Assembly (NCBI GenBank): GCA_049969475.1 | Contig: JBMFOU010000029.1 | Location: forward strand, 1-37,322 | Source of the DNA: UBA2030 sp049969475 | Lineage (GTDB): Bacteria > Bacteroidota > Bacteroidia > Bacteroidales > TTA-H9 | Reading direction: 5' to 3' | DNA length: 37,322 bases | In this document: positions 8,011 through 16,711 of the stretch, one piece after another | Numbering within the stretch: position 1 is the stretch's first letter | Layout: every line of letters begins with the position of its first letter | Made by a program: the position numbers and the translations under genes | The notes under the pieces: model-generated | Databases searched by the model: none | Told to the model about the DNA's origin: nothing | Seen by the model: only the letters and a program-made list of their open reading frames with translations

Positions 8011-8622
8011 TTATTTAATAAGGCCAAGGCCGCTCAGCGCCGATTCGTCTCCCGGGCGGTTAAGCAATACGGTCTGGAATAGTGCCTTGGCTTCGCTATA
8101 ATGACCCTGTTTAAGTTGTATCCAGGCCAGCAAAAGTAAGCTGTCGTAATCGAACGGATAAAAATTCACCACTTTTTCTATATAGCGTCGAGCCTTGTCG
8201 TACTCTCCACGGTTGTAGTAAATGCTGCCCAATCGATAATTAGTCAGGCTATGGTTGGGATCAATTTTAAGAATTTCCATGTAGTAACTGATAATCTGAT
8301 TCCAGTTTCCCAACACAGAAAGAGGATAGGCAATACCCAGTCTGGCCTCAATGGAAAGGGGCATCAGCTGAATGGCCTTTTGATAATATCCTACTGCCCG
8401 GGTTTGGTCACCGGCCAGATAGCAAAGCCAGCCCAGTCGAAGATTGATGTAGTAATTCTTCTCTTCATATACCTGTGTCAGCGTAGCGATGGCTTTTTTA
8501 TAATCTTTGGTCTCTTCCTGTTTATAACTCTGACTAAAGGCCTCTTGTAGCCGGTTTTGCTGCCCGGGCATTTGAAGCGCCAGGCCCAGAAAAAATAGGG
8601 TACTGAGAATATTTTTTACCAT
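8011..8622 (-). CDS. Exported TPR-repeat protein
   Basis: A 203-residue protein with a signal peptide (hydrophobic 3-19, then MPGQQ) followed by tandem tetratricopeptide repeats from about 25 to the end, including SIEARLGIAYPLSVLGNW, SLTNYRLGSIYYNRGEYDKA and YDSLLLLAWIQLKQGHYSEA. TPRs usually hold protein partners; this one is probably periplasmic. Its ATG overlaps the last codons of the preceding TPR/barrel gene by seven bases (ATGGTAA), so the two are translationally coupled and probably work together. No enzyme motif is seen. Confidence 0.82.
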   Translation of the reverse strand: MVKNILSTLFFLGLALQMPGQQNRLQEAFSQSYKQEETKDYKKAIATLTQVYEEKNYYINLRLGWLCYLAGDQTRAVGYYQKAIQLMPLSIEARLGIAYPLSVLGNWNQIISYYMEILKIDPNHSLTNYRLGSIYYNRGEYDKARRYIEKVVNFYPFDYDSLLLLAWIQLKQGHYSEAKALFQTVLLNRPGDESALSGLGLIK

Positions 8623-9977
8623 TTCCAGAATACTGATAATGAAACTGTATTTTTTTGATAACTCATATCCTGCAAGGCTGGCTCAAGGGTCGGTTGGAAA
8701 TAGAGTCCATAGCCTTTACAGCGAAGGTTGCTCCATTGTAAGGAAGCTGATAATCTCGAACCCAACAGCATAAAAACATTGAGCGTGGTTATTCTGCTTA
8801 TTTGGGAATCGGCGTTGTAAATAATCCAAGCATCGTCGAAGGATTTATGAGCTATGTGTCCCAGGGTGAGGGTCCCAGTGAGCCATAAGTTTTTCAAAGG
8901 GCTGAAACTCACGCGTTGTATCCAGGCAGTTCTTTTGTCGCGTTGGCCGAGGCCAGCAAAAACTCCTGCACCCATAATAAGCCGGGTATCCGATAATATA
9001 TACCAATTCACGTTTAATCCGACTTGCGAGAAAGCGCTATCGTATTCGCTGTGCCAGGTGGCATCCGCTTTTAGCGAAAAGTCTCCGCAATATTTGGTGA
9101 GGCTTATACCCCCTGCCCGATCGGTATTTTTTTGATGGATAGTAGAAAGACCATATTGACCGGAAGATGGATTATAAGTAACCTGTTTCAGGTCGTACTT
9201 CATACCTGAGAGTCTGAAATAACTTTGAATGGTCCAGGAGAGCGAAGGTACCCAGGAAATACTCACATGAATATTTTTCTCCTGGTAAGGGTTTTCGGAA
9301 GAGAAAAGTAGTGTATCGGCTGTGAAAGCTCGGAAAGGATTAGTTGTTTTAAGATAGGAGACACCTGGAGTAAGCAGGAGGCGCGGCAGCAGGGGGAAGG
9401 AATGATATCCAAAATAAAAGTTGCCGCTACCAGGAAGGGCCGATTCTCCATAGATATTAGGATCCTGGTCGAGATTTGCAGAGGTCAGGGATTGGGCTGC
9501 GCTTGAGCTAAGATATCCAGCTCCTACACCCGTTAAGGGATAGGGGGGGTTGGCCGCGATTCTCTCAGGAGCCTGGGGACGGAATTCTCCGGCAGCGGCC
9601 AGGGCCTGCTCGTTGAACCCCATGGCCAGAGCTGCATAGTTGTAGTATTCCAGGGTCAGGGGATCGGCTGCATTATTACGAAGTGTTTTCTTGAATTGCT
9701 GCAGGGCCCGGGTATATTTTCCCTGGGCATACCAGGCATAGCCCATCCTGAAATTGAGCCAGTAATAGTCGTAACCCGAGCCTTTACCAAGGGTTATCAA
9801 CGAATCCCATTCGCCTGAAAGATAATATTTTACTGAAAGGCTGTCGACAGTGCGGAAATCCCTGGCAGGTTCCTGAGCGGTCAGCATGGAGGATATTGAA
9901 AGCAGTAATGCCCCGGCCATGAGCTTACTTACCCACCAGCATTTATTTCGCCTAATGCATCTTGCTTTTCTTTTCAT
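8616..9977 (-). CDS. Outer-membrane beta-barrel protein with N-terminal TPR-like region
   Basis: A 453-residue protein. A basic N-terminus and hydrophobic stretch (about 17-34, ending MLTAQ) form a signal peptide. Residues about 45-130 contain TPR-like helices (YDYYWLNFRMGYAWYAQGKY, LTLEYYNYAALAMGFNEQA). From about 145 to the end the sequence alternates polar and hydrophobic residues in repeated strands rich in aromatic residues and ends in FWKW, a typical outer-membrane barrel C-terminus. The design is reminiscent of TPR-porin pairs such as PgaA or YaiO used in polysaccharide export, but I see no clear family match. It overlaps both neighbours by a few bases (ATGA with the urea-transporter fusion upstream, ATGGTAA downstream). 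Confidence 0.75.
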   Translation of the reverse strand: MKRKARCIRRNKCWWVSKLMAGALLLSISSMLTAQEPARDFRTVDSLSVKYYLSGEWDSLITLGKGSGYDYYWLNFRMGYAWYAQGKYTRALQQFKKTLRNNAADPLTLEYYNYAALAMGFNEQALAAAGEFRPQAPERIAANPPYPLTGVGAGYLSSSAAQSLTSANLDQDPNIYGESALPGSGNFYFGYHSFPLLPRLLLTPGVSYLKTTNPFRAFTADTLLFSSENPYQEKNIHVSISWVPSLSWTIQSYFRLSGMKYDLKQVTYNPSSGQYGLSTIHQKNTDRAGGISLTKYCGDFSLKADATWHSEYDSAFSQVGLNVNWYILSDTRLIMGAGVFAGLGQRDKRTAWIQRVSFSPLKNLWLTGTLTLGHIAHKSFDDAWIIYNADSQISRITTLNVFMLLGSRLSASLQWSNLRCKGYGLYFQPTLEPALQDMSYQKNTVSLSVFWKW

Positions 9978-12196
9978 GCCTCAGAAGAACTGAAGTTAAT
10001 AATCATTACACCGTTGCGCGATTCTACCCTTAATTCCTCGATACCTTCATTTTTTATTCGGGTTGAAAACTTATATCGGTAAAGTGTTTTTTTTCCCGCT
10101 GTTACTATAGCCTCTGATTCGATAAATGCTTCGGGCCGGGTGAAATGGGAAGACAGGTCTCGGTGGTATTGCCTATAATGGGCTTGAATGAGCGAATAGA
10201 AGGGGGCTATAAAGTCGTTGAGACTAAACAGAAGCTTTCTTTTGAGCATGTGAAGGGGATAACGGTCGTGAATTACCAGGCCGGGGATAATGCCGGGAAT
10301 GATTCTGAAATGGGCCAGGGCAAAATAATAAAGCGGGGAATCGGTTTTTCCTTGATACCATAGGATGTAAAACACATTGCCAATCCTTGAAAAACCAGCG
10401 CGCGAGCCAGTGGCGGGTTCAAAAATCCAGGTCTGATTAAACATGTCATTTTCAACTAACCAATAGCCTTGGCTCTCTTTCAACTGAGAGGTTGAGACCC
10501 TGAATTTTATTTCCTGGCCGCTGGTAAAGTTAAAGGCATTAATTATAAATGACAGATTATGAATGCTTTCAACAATATCCCCCTGCTGAGGGATTCCGTG
10601 GGAAATGTATTCTGGCTCATTTTCCTTCCATTTCAGGTAACCTGATAAGGGATGCAGCAGCGTAGTACTTCCGATGTAAGGATGGGATTGGATTTGAAAA
10701 TGTAAGTGAGGATAGGGCGAGCGACCTGAATTTCCCACCTGGCCTATGGGTTCGCCCTGTTTTATCCAACTTCCTTTACCTACCTTGATGCTGCCTTTGC
10801 GTAGGTGCGACATTTTCGAGTAGATACCTTCCGCATGTTTCAGGATAACAGTATTACCCCAGTTGTTCTGCTGGTTAATGCTTCCAATGGGGTTATCATC
10901 GATACCGTCGGTGATTTCTATCACATAGCCGTCAGCAGGGGCAAGGACAGGCTTTCCATAGCAGTAGTAATCATCACAGGCAAGCCCTTTTCCGGCATAA
11001 GTTTTTCCTTCTTCATCGGTTATTTCAAAATCCCAGGCATGGCGCCAGGCTTCCTTGTGGGTGATGGGTCCATCGTGTCCCTGGGTAACGGTCCATTTTC
11101 CCCGAAAAGGCAATCCAATATAAATGCCCGTAGGATGCCCAAACCGTATGCTATAGTTGAGCTGGGAATAAAGATTTTTTTCCGGGGAAAATAATTGAAC
11201 GCCCACAAGGGCCGGTTTGTAATGATTCCGTTCTCTGAGCTTTAGAATATACACAAAGAGCAAAACGGCCATGTTGAAGGGAAGTGAATATACCGGAAGC
11301 TGCCATTGCGAAAGCAGACCTGTGGCAGCTGTTGTAAAAATACTGGTAAGTGTGCTCAGAAACACTACCCAAATGTATGACCAAGGCGAGGCAACCGTAA
11401 AAAAGCCTCCAGCCGCAATGGCCGTGAGAATAAAATTGAATCCGATATAACCCAACGATAGATCGGCCATGTTGCCGCCAAGGAGTTCGTAGTAGAGCCA
11501 TGCGGTGCCAAAACCGAGAAGGGAAAGTGTAAAGGCAATGCGCGAATAATAGAGCAGGCCGAGCACAATAAGCAGGCCGGCGAATAGGTAATTCTGAAAA
11601 AAGATAGCACCCACCGAGCGAAAATAGAGTACGATGGGGGTCGGGAGCTCCAAATTGAAAAACCAATTATAAGAATTCACCAAAGGTTTGCCCCCGAGTG
11701 CATATAGTTTGTTGAGCATAAAGGTACTGCCGGGTGTAAGGTCGAGGCCGCTGAGATAGCGGGTTGCCAGCAAAAGGGTCCAGGTGGAGAAGAGGAAGGG
11801 AAGGCTAAGGAAAGAAAGTCCGTACTTATAGAAAACACCTTCAAGCGTTAGTGTTATCATGAGATTGAGCAAAGCAGCAAATGAAACGATAATGAAAAGC
11901 CCGGTGGAGGGTTCAAACATGCTTCCCAGCGCCATACCTGTGAGAAGGCTATTAAAGCCATACAAGCCCGAAGCAATTTTTGGGCGGTTGAAACCGCTCA
12001 TCCAGGCTATCAGATGGGTAAGTAGGGCCGCCCACAATCCACTTAGCCCAGCCATGGGATTAAAAAAGCTTACCGCAGCAATGATTGCCGCCAGGACATT
12101 ATTGTCGGAGAAAAATACCTGCGCATAGCTTTTGAGTAAGCCCTGGCCTTGAACTTTTAAAAATTGAACGACCGAAGGTTTTAGGATTTTTTTCAT
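9974..12196 (-). CDS. Urea transporter fused to an M23-type peptidase domain
   Basis: A 740-residue two-part protein. Residues about 20-320 match the bacterial urea transporter fold (UT/Yut), a duplicated membrane channel: YAQVFFSDN and VGAIFFQNY start the two halves, GFNSLLTG (80-87) and GFNFILTA (252-259) are the pore-lining loops, and SLPFLFSTW (131-139) and SLPFNMAVL (304-312) close each half. Residues about 345-520 form an M23/LytM-like domain with H386xxD389, GNTV (447-450), HL (464-465) and HLHF (497-500); M23 enzymes cut peptidoglycan cross-links, but the first metal motif here has one residue fewer than the usual HxxxD. A further region of about 220 residues is unassigned. It overlaps the flippase gene upstream and the barrel gene downstream by four bases each. 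Transport of urea or another small amide is inferred only. Confidence 0.85.
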   Translation of the reverse strand: MKKILKPSVVQFLKVQGQGLLKSYAQVFFSDNNVLAAIIAAVSFFNPMAGLSGLWAALLTHLIAWMSGFNRPKIASGLYGFNSLLTGMALGSMFEPSTGLFIIVSFAALLNLMITLTLEGVFYKYGLSFLSLPFLFSTWTLLLATRYLSGLDLTPGSTFMLNKLYALGGKPLVNSYNWFFNLELPTPIVLYFRSVGAIFFQNYLFAGLLIVLGLLYYSRIAFTLSLLGFGTAWLYYELLGGNMADLSLGYIGFNFILTAIAAGGFFTVASPWSYIWVVFLSTLTSIFTTAATGLLSQWQLPVYSLPFNMAVLLFVYILKLRERNHYKPALVGVQLFSPEKNLYSQLNYSIRFGHPTGIYIGLPFRGKWTVTQGHDGPITHKEAWRHAWDFEITDEEGKTYAGKGLACDDYYCYGKPVLAPADGYVIEITDGIDDNPIGSINQQNNWGNTVILKHAEGIYSKMSHLRKGSIKVGKGSWIKQGEPIGQVGNSGRSPYPHLHFQIQSHPYIGSTTLLHPLSGYLKWKENEPEYISHGIPQQGDIVESIHNLSFIINAFNFTSGQEIKFRVSTSQLKESQGYWLVENDMFNQTWIFEPATGSRAGFSRIGNVFYILWYQGKTDSPLYYFALAHFRIIPGIIPGLVIHDRYPLHMLKRKLLFSLNDFIAPFYSLIQAHYRQYHRDLSSHFTRPEAFIESEAIVTAGKKTLYRYKFSTRIKNEGIEELRVESRNGVMIINFSSSEA

Positions 12197-13674
12197 GGAT
12201 TTCTCAACTTAATAGAAACGAGCATTCTTAGCAATTCAGGCTCTCTGCAAAGGATAAAACCCACAAAACCAAGAAACAAGAAGCTATTGGTAATAAGCCG
12301 CATCCAGAGCACACCAGGTGAGAGGTAAGTTCCTGCCAGCCACAAAACGATAGCAAGGAAAAGGTAAAGGAAAAAGTTATCGAGCCGGTAGGGGATAGGA
12401 TAATATTTTTGGCCATAGGCCCATGATAGCACCATCATGATGAGATAGCAGGAAAAGTTGGCCCAGGCCGAGCCCATGTATCCCATACGGGGAATGAGCA
12501 AGAAGTTGAGCACCAGGACTACTGCCGTTCCAATGAGGCTGAACCAGGCCCCATAGCGTGTTTTTCCTGTAACTTTGTACCACACCGAGAGATTGTAATA
12601 AATTCCCAGGAATATGTGCCCCAGCAGCAAAAGGGGAACGATAATCAGCCCATCGTAATACTTTTCTCCTACAAAGAATTTGAAAACATCCATAAATAGC
12701 ATGATTCCCGCGAACATTAGAAAACATACGATGATGAAATAATTCATCACCTGGGCGTAGGTTTTGGGTGCATGGATGTCTTTCGCCTGCCGGAAGAAGA
12801 AGGGTTCGGCGGCATAACGAAAGGCCTGAATAAATATCACGATGAAAACGCTGATTTTAAAACACATGCCATAAATCCCCAGGTCGTGCATGGCGGTGGT
12901 TGGGGGCAGGAGATATTTCAGCAGGATTCGGTCAATGGTTTCGTTGACCACTCCGGCCAGGCCAAAGATGACGAGGGGCCAGGCATAACGAAACATTTCT
13001 TTCCAGAGCTTGAAATGGAAAAGGGGCTTAGCCCTCAGAATATAGGGTATGAGTAATACCAAAGCCAGTGCACTTGCAATCAGGTTTGAAATGAAAATGG
13101 CGCTTACTTCGGGTTTGCCAGAAGTAATGGGCAGCCAGGTGGCATGGAAATGTTTGAAAAGATAAGGTAGAAGCAGTATTAAAATAAGATTGGCTGCAAC
13201 GTTTGCTCCAATGTTGGCTAACCTTATCAGTGCAAAGGTCCAGGCTTTTTGCTGAGCCCTGAGCCAGGCAAAAGGAATAGCACTGATGGCATCCAAACTG
13301 AGAATGAGGAGGAAATAAACGATGTACTCGGTTTTTCCTTCATAGCCCATTACACGTGCTATAGAGTGCCGCAACCCTATGGTGGTAAGTAAAAAAATGG
13401 AAGTTGAAATCAATATTGAAAAAAAGGCCGTGCTGTAGACCTCATCCGGGTGTTCCGATGTCTCAGAGTATCGGAAGAAGGCGGTTTCCATACCGTAAGT
13501 AAGGATAACAGCAAGCATAGCCATATAGGCATAGAGTTCCACGTATATAGCAGCTTCGTGTGGCAGAAAGACCCGGGTGTAAAGCGGAACCAGCAAATAA
13601 TTGATGATTCGCCCCAGAATACTACTTACTCCATAAACAGCGGTTTGCCCCGCCAGTTGTTTAATGTTTCCCAT
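12193..13674 (-). CDS. Lipid-linked oligosaccharide flippase (Wzx/RfbX-like, MOP superfamily)
   Basis: A 493-residue integral membrane protein with about 12-14 hydrophobic segments, starting MGNIKQLAGQTAVYGVSSILGRIINYLLVPLYTR in the style of polysaccharide biosynthesis (Wzx-like) flippases, which move undecaprenyl-linked sugar units across the inner membrane. A near relative could be MurJ-type lipid II flippase, but the N-terminus fits the polysaccharide group better. No glycosyltransferase or polymerase lies next to it, so its substrate is unclear. The start codon lies within the end of the aminotransferase gene (14-base overlap), and its stop overlaps the transporter-peptidase start by four bases. 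Confidence 0.87.
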   Translation of the reverse strand: MGNIKQLAGQTAVYGVSSILGRIINYLLVPLYTRVFLPHEAAIYVELYAYMAMLAVILTYGMETAFFRYSETSEHPDEVYSTAFFSILISTSIFLLTTIGLRHSIARVMGYEGKTEYIVYFLLILSLDAISAIPFAWLRAQQKAWTFALIRLANIGANVAANLILILLLPYLFKHFHATWLPITSGKPEVSAIFISNLIASALALVLLIPYILRAKPLFHFKLWKEMFRYAWPLVIFGLAGVVNETIDRILLKYLLPPTTAMHDLGIYGMCFKISVFIVIFIQAFRYAAEPFFFRQAKDIHAPKTYAQVMNYFIIVCFLMFAGIMLFMDVFKFFVGEKYYDGLIIVPLLLLGHIFLGIYYNLSVWYKVTGKTRYGAWFSLIGTAVVLVLNFLLIPRMGYMGSAWANFSCYLIMMVLSWAYGQKYYPIPYRLDNFFLYLFLAIVLWLAGTYLSPGVLWMRLITNSFLFLGFVGFILCREPELLRMLVSIKLRNP

Positions 13675-14821
13675 GTCTTTGGTTAGTTACGTATTCACGA
13701 ATGCGTGCCAGGCCTTCCTTTAGCTCATCAGGGGGGCGGGCAATATTAATGCGTATAAAATTACCAGCGTGAGGGCTGAAATGTAGGCCCGGCACTACGG
13801 CCACACGGGTGTTTTCGTAAAGCCCGAGGGCAAATTCGAGTCCTTTTCCATTGAGCCAGGGCAGTTTTGCCCAAATAAAATACCCGCCACTGGCTGAGCT
13901 CACTTCAAAACCTGCCAACGTAAGCTCATGGCTGGCTTGTTGATAATTGTTGGCCAGGAGCTGCCGGGTGTTTTCAATATAAGTATGAGCCTCCTCAGAA
14001 TGGTTTTCAATGAATTGAAATAAAGCTTCCTGAAGCAGTGAGGGGGCGCAAAGCCCTGTATAATCGTGGACGTTTTTTATTCCTATAAAATGGTCGGGGT
14101 GGCAGCCCAGAGCCCCAATGCGCCAACCCGTGATACTGAATTGTTTGGAAAAGGAATCGACGATAAAAACATTTTTGTGGGCTTCGTCGAGGGGCAATTC
14201 CTGGGGGCTGGAGAAATATAGGGGGTCGTACACGAGGTCTGCCACCAGAAAAATCCGATACTTTTCTGTGATAGCAAAAAGTCGTCTCCAGTCTTTCCGT
14301 TGCAGGCTGATTCCCAGTGGATTGCCTGGTGAGGCAATCATGATAAGCTGTACCTTGTTTTGTACAATTTCTTTTTCAAGGATATCAAAATTCAGCGTAT
14401 GGGAATCTTGGGGAATGTGGAGGTTAAGAGGTTGTCCGAAAATGCTGGGCAGATGAATGAAACTTTCGTAGGCCGGATCAATGACCAGGGTGGAAAGTAT
14501 TCCTTGCCGAAGATTCCACAAATAGGTGTAAATCAGCGATAAGGCTTCGGTGGCACCCTGGGTAATTATAAATAGGTGTTTATCAAGACCTTTTTGCTTG
14601 AATTTAGACTCCAGGAAGTTTCTTAGACCCTGGTGTCCTTCGGCCGGAGGATACTGATGAAAAGGTCCCTGGTTAGCCTCTTCCAGGGCCCGCTTTAGGC
14701 CAAAGGGAGGATCAAAGCCAGGTATTCCCTGAGCCAAATTGATTCCTCCTTCGGCTTTTACTTTGTTGCTCATCATGCTGATGAGCGAGCCTCCCCATGT
14801 TGCCGATTGTAGATTTTCCAT
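13661..14821 (-). CDS. PLP-dependent aminotransferase, class I/II
   Basis: A 386-residue fold-type I aminotransferase. Key residues: Lys226 in SFSKQFSITGWRIG forms the PLP aldimine; N167 in SPGNPLG, D195 and Y198 in VADLVYD hold the cofactor, and R357 in FIRINIA holds the substrate carboxylate. It resembles the aspartate/methionine/kynurenine aminotransferase subgroup; the amino donor cannot be told. It lies nine bases after the histidine kinase stop and overlaps the flippase start by 14 bases, so it is part of the long minus-strand unit. A promoter-like element lies 25 bases upstream within the kinase tail. Its place amid envelope genes is odd for a general metabolic enzyme. Confidence 0.88.
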   Translation of the reverse strand: MENLQSATWGGSLISMMSNKVKAEGGINLAQGIPGFDPPFGLKRALEEANQGPFHQYPPAEGHQGLRNFLESKFKQKGLDKHLFIITQGATEALSLIYTYLWNLRQGILSTLVIDPAYESFIHLPSIFGQPLNLHIPQDSHTLNFDILEKEIVQNKVQLIMIASPGNPLGISLQRKDWRRLFAITEKYRIFLVADLVYDPLYFSSPQELPLDEAHKNVFIVDSFSKQFSITGWRIGALGCHPDHFIGIKNVHDYTGLCAPSLLQEALFQFIENHSEEAHTYIENTRQLLANNYQQASHELTLAGFEVSSASGGYFIWAKLPWLNGKGLEFALGLYENTRVAVVPGLHFSPHAGNFIRINIARPPDELKEGLARIREYVTNQRHGKH

Positions 14822-14830
14822 TGGGTTTTT

Positions 14831-16630
14831 TCAGACGGCAGCGGGCAAAATTACCATAAAGGTGCTGCCTTTTCCCTTTTCGCTTTCTACCTTGATTTCT
14901 CCGTTGTGTCGGGCCACAAATTCCTTGCAAAGTATCAACCCCAGCCCAGTGCCGGATTCTCCAGCTGTTCCTCTCGACGATTGCGATACATCTATCCTGA
15001 AAAGATTTTTCCGGGTTTCCTCGTCCATTCCAATGCCCTGGTCTATTACCTTCACTACAATATTGCCCCCTGTTTTTTCTCCTTCTATGGTAACCGTTCC
15101 GCCCGGATTGGAAAATTTGATGGCATTAGAGATGAGATTTCTGAATATCGTGTGAATCATGTTGTAGTCAGCATAAATAATGAGCCCACTTTCCAATCTG
15201 TTGATGAGGGTAATATTTTTGTTTTGGGCTGCACTGCGGGCCAGCTTGATGTTGTCGCTGATGATTTTGCCTAAGTCGAGTCGTTCGGGGTTGAAATTGA
15301 TGCGGCCGGACTGCGAACGGATCCATTCCAGTAGATTGATAACCAGTTGATATCCCTGTTTAGCCGATTGATAGATCAGATTGTGGAATCGTTTCACTTT
15401 CTCAGTATCCATCGAATCGTAATCTTCAACCAGCACCTGGGTGAGGCCGACCAACCCGTGAAAAGGATTGCGCAAGTCGTGAGCAATCACCGAGAAAAAT
15501 TTATCCTTGGTCTGGTTGAGTTCTCTTAGCTGATGGGCTTGATTTTCGAGTTCTTGATTTTGCTGTTTTACCTTTTTGTGCCTGTCAAAAGCGTAGGCCA
15601 TGGCAATCATTAAGAGAAGAATAAATAAAGCAGCGAAAATGCTTGTGTAAACATAGTTTTTATAAAAGCTAATGCCAGTGCTATCGTTAGAATAGATTAT
15701 GATGAAAGCTTCGTCATTTTTGTCTGGTCCATAAATCTTTATGAACAGGGCAAAGATGTCCATACCCTGAATGCGGGCCGAGTGTCCAAAATAATCGTAT
15801 TTCTGAAGATCGCTTCTGATTTGTTTTTTAAGAATTTTATTGAATTCAATAATTCGATTCTGGTCGATACGCTGGCGCGAAGTGTCCTGTTCAAAATGCG
15901 ACAGGGAGGTTTTTTCGTAAACATAATCCTCGCTCAGGTCGCTGAGTTTGAAATTATCGAGCTTGCTGAAAGGTGTTTTGCTCAGCAGTAGGTTTTTATT
16001 GATGAGAAAACGAAATTCGAAGGGAAATACATTTTTCAGCTCCTCGCGTAAACCGATAAAGTCGACGCCCATTTCGAGACAACCACAATGATGGTTTTTG
16101 TAAAACAAGGGATATACAAAGCGGAAGCCCGCACTGGCAGGGCCTGTTTCGAAGCCTTCTACAAAACTTTGGGTTTCGTTGGCGCGGGCAACCAGGCTGG
16201 GAGCAATGCCTGCATTGTAGTCGATGAGTTCGGGATTATTGAGCCGAACAAAAGTTAAATGATGGTCATCGTATAAATTCAGACAATTGAAATGGTATTT
16301 TTCTGTCCCTGGCCTAAATCGTTCGATATGGGCTGCAGCAATTTCTTTTGCTTGTAAGCGTTGAAGAAGATCCATACTATCTGACTGGCAAAGAAGTCGC
16401 AACAGAGCACTATCCTGCGAAATCTGGTGATAATAATCGTCGGCCAGCATCCGGTAATGGTGGAGTGTTGATTGCATTCCAATGAGAAACTCTTTGGCTT
16501 GCTGTTGGCTGTATTCTCGGGCGTTTTCCCGATAGTTTTCTCTGAGAAAATAAACCGCGATGCTGGTCAACAATATATAAACGAGGGCATAATAGCCTAT
16601 CGAGAAGAGGAAATGCCTCGTTTTTGCCAT
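14831..16630 (-). CDS. Membrane sensor histidine kinase with periplasmic sensory domain
   Basis: A 599-residue two-component kinase. Transmembrane helices lie at about 8-29 and 327-348, enclosing a periplasmic domain of about 295 residues that looks like a double Cache type sensor (FRFVYPLFYKNHHCGCLEMGVDF). The cytoplasmic part has a coiled-coil linker, the HisKA segment with His384 in VIAHDLRNPFHG, and a HATPase_c domain with N502 (NLISNAIKFSN), DQGIG (530-534) and GTGLGL (560-565). There is no receiver domain and no response regulator in the window, so the partner is elsewhere. An HHCGC cluster (180-184) in the sensor part could bind metal or respond to redox; this is speculative. It has a promoter-like element upstream. 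Confidence 0.9.
   Translation of the reverse strand: MAKTRHFLFSIGYYALVYILLTSIAVYFLRENYRENAREYSQQQAKEFLIGMQSTLHHYRMLADDYYHQISQDSALLRLLCQSDSMDLLQRLQAKEIAAAHIERFRPGTEKYHFNCLNLYDDHHLTFVRLNNPELIDYNAGIAPSLVARANETQSFVEGFETGPASAGFRFVYPLFYKNHHCGCLEMGVDFIGLREELKNVFPFEFRFLINKNLLLSKTPFSKLDNFKLSDLSEDYVYEKTSLSHFEQDTSRQRIDQNRIIEFNKILKKQIRSDLQKYDYFGHSARIQGMDIFALFIKIYGPDKNDEAFIIIYSNDSTGISFYKNYVYTSIFAALFILLLMIAMAYAFDRHKKVKQQNQELENQAHQLRELNQTKDKFFSVIAHDLRNPFHGLVGLTQVLVEDYDSMDTEKVKRFHNLIYQSAKQGYQLVINLLEWIRSQSGRINFNPERLDLGKIISDNIKLARSAAQNKNITLINRLESGLIIYADYNMIHTIFRNLISNAIKFSNPGGTVTIEGEKTGGNIVVKVIDQGIGMDEETRKNLFRIDVSQSSRGTAGESGTGLGLILCKEFVARHNGEIKVESEKGKGSTFMVILPAAV
14846..14853 (-). promoter_or_regulatory. Possible internal -7 element before the aminotransferase
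   Basis: The minus strand reads TAATTTTG, a TAnnTTTG match, 25 bases before the aminotransferase ATG but inside the last codons of the kinase gene. Being in coding sequence (VILP), it may be chance. Confidence 0.3.
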
Positions 16631-16658
16631 GACCGCAAACTGTATCGACTGGTTGTTT

Positions 16659-16681
16659 TACAAAAATAGGCACTTTTTGTA
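16659..16681. promoter_or_regulatory. Inverted repeat overlapping the kinase promoter element
   Basis: TACAAAAA (16659-16666) and TTTTTGTA (16674-16681) form a perfect 8-bp inverted repeat with a 7-base spacer in the 81-base gap between the decarboxylase and kinase genes. The minus strand also has a TATTTTTG -7 element at 16661-16668 within it, 31 bases before the kinase ATG. It may be a regulator site at the promoter or a weak AU-rich hairpin. Confidence 0.5.
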
Positions 16682-16711
16682 GAACATGTAAATAGCGGCT
16701 AAAATAATTCG

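Noticed and set aside
7968..8027. Upstream TTG start for ispG adding 20 residues
   Set aside because: It would overlap the TPR gene and lies upstream of the likely transcription start; the added residues do not look like IspG.
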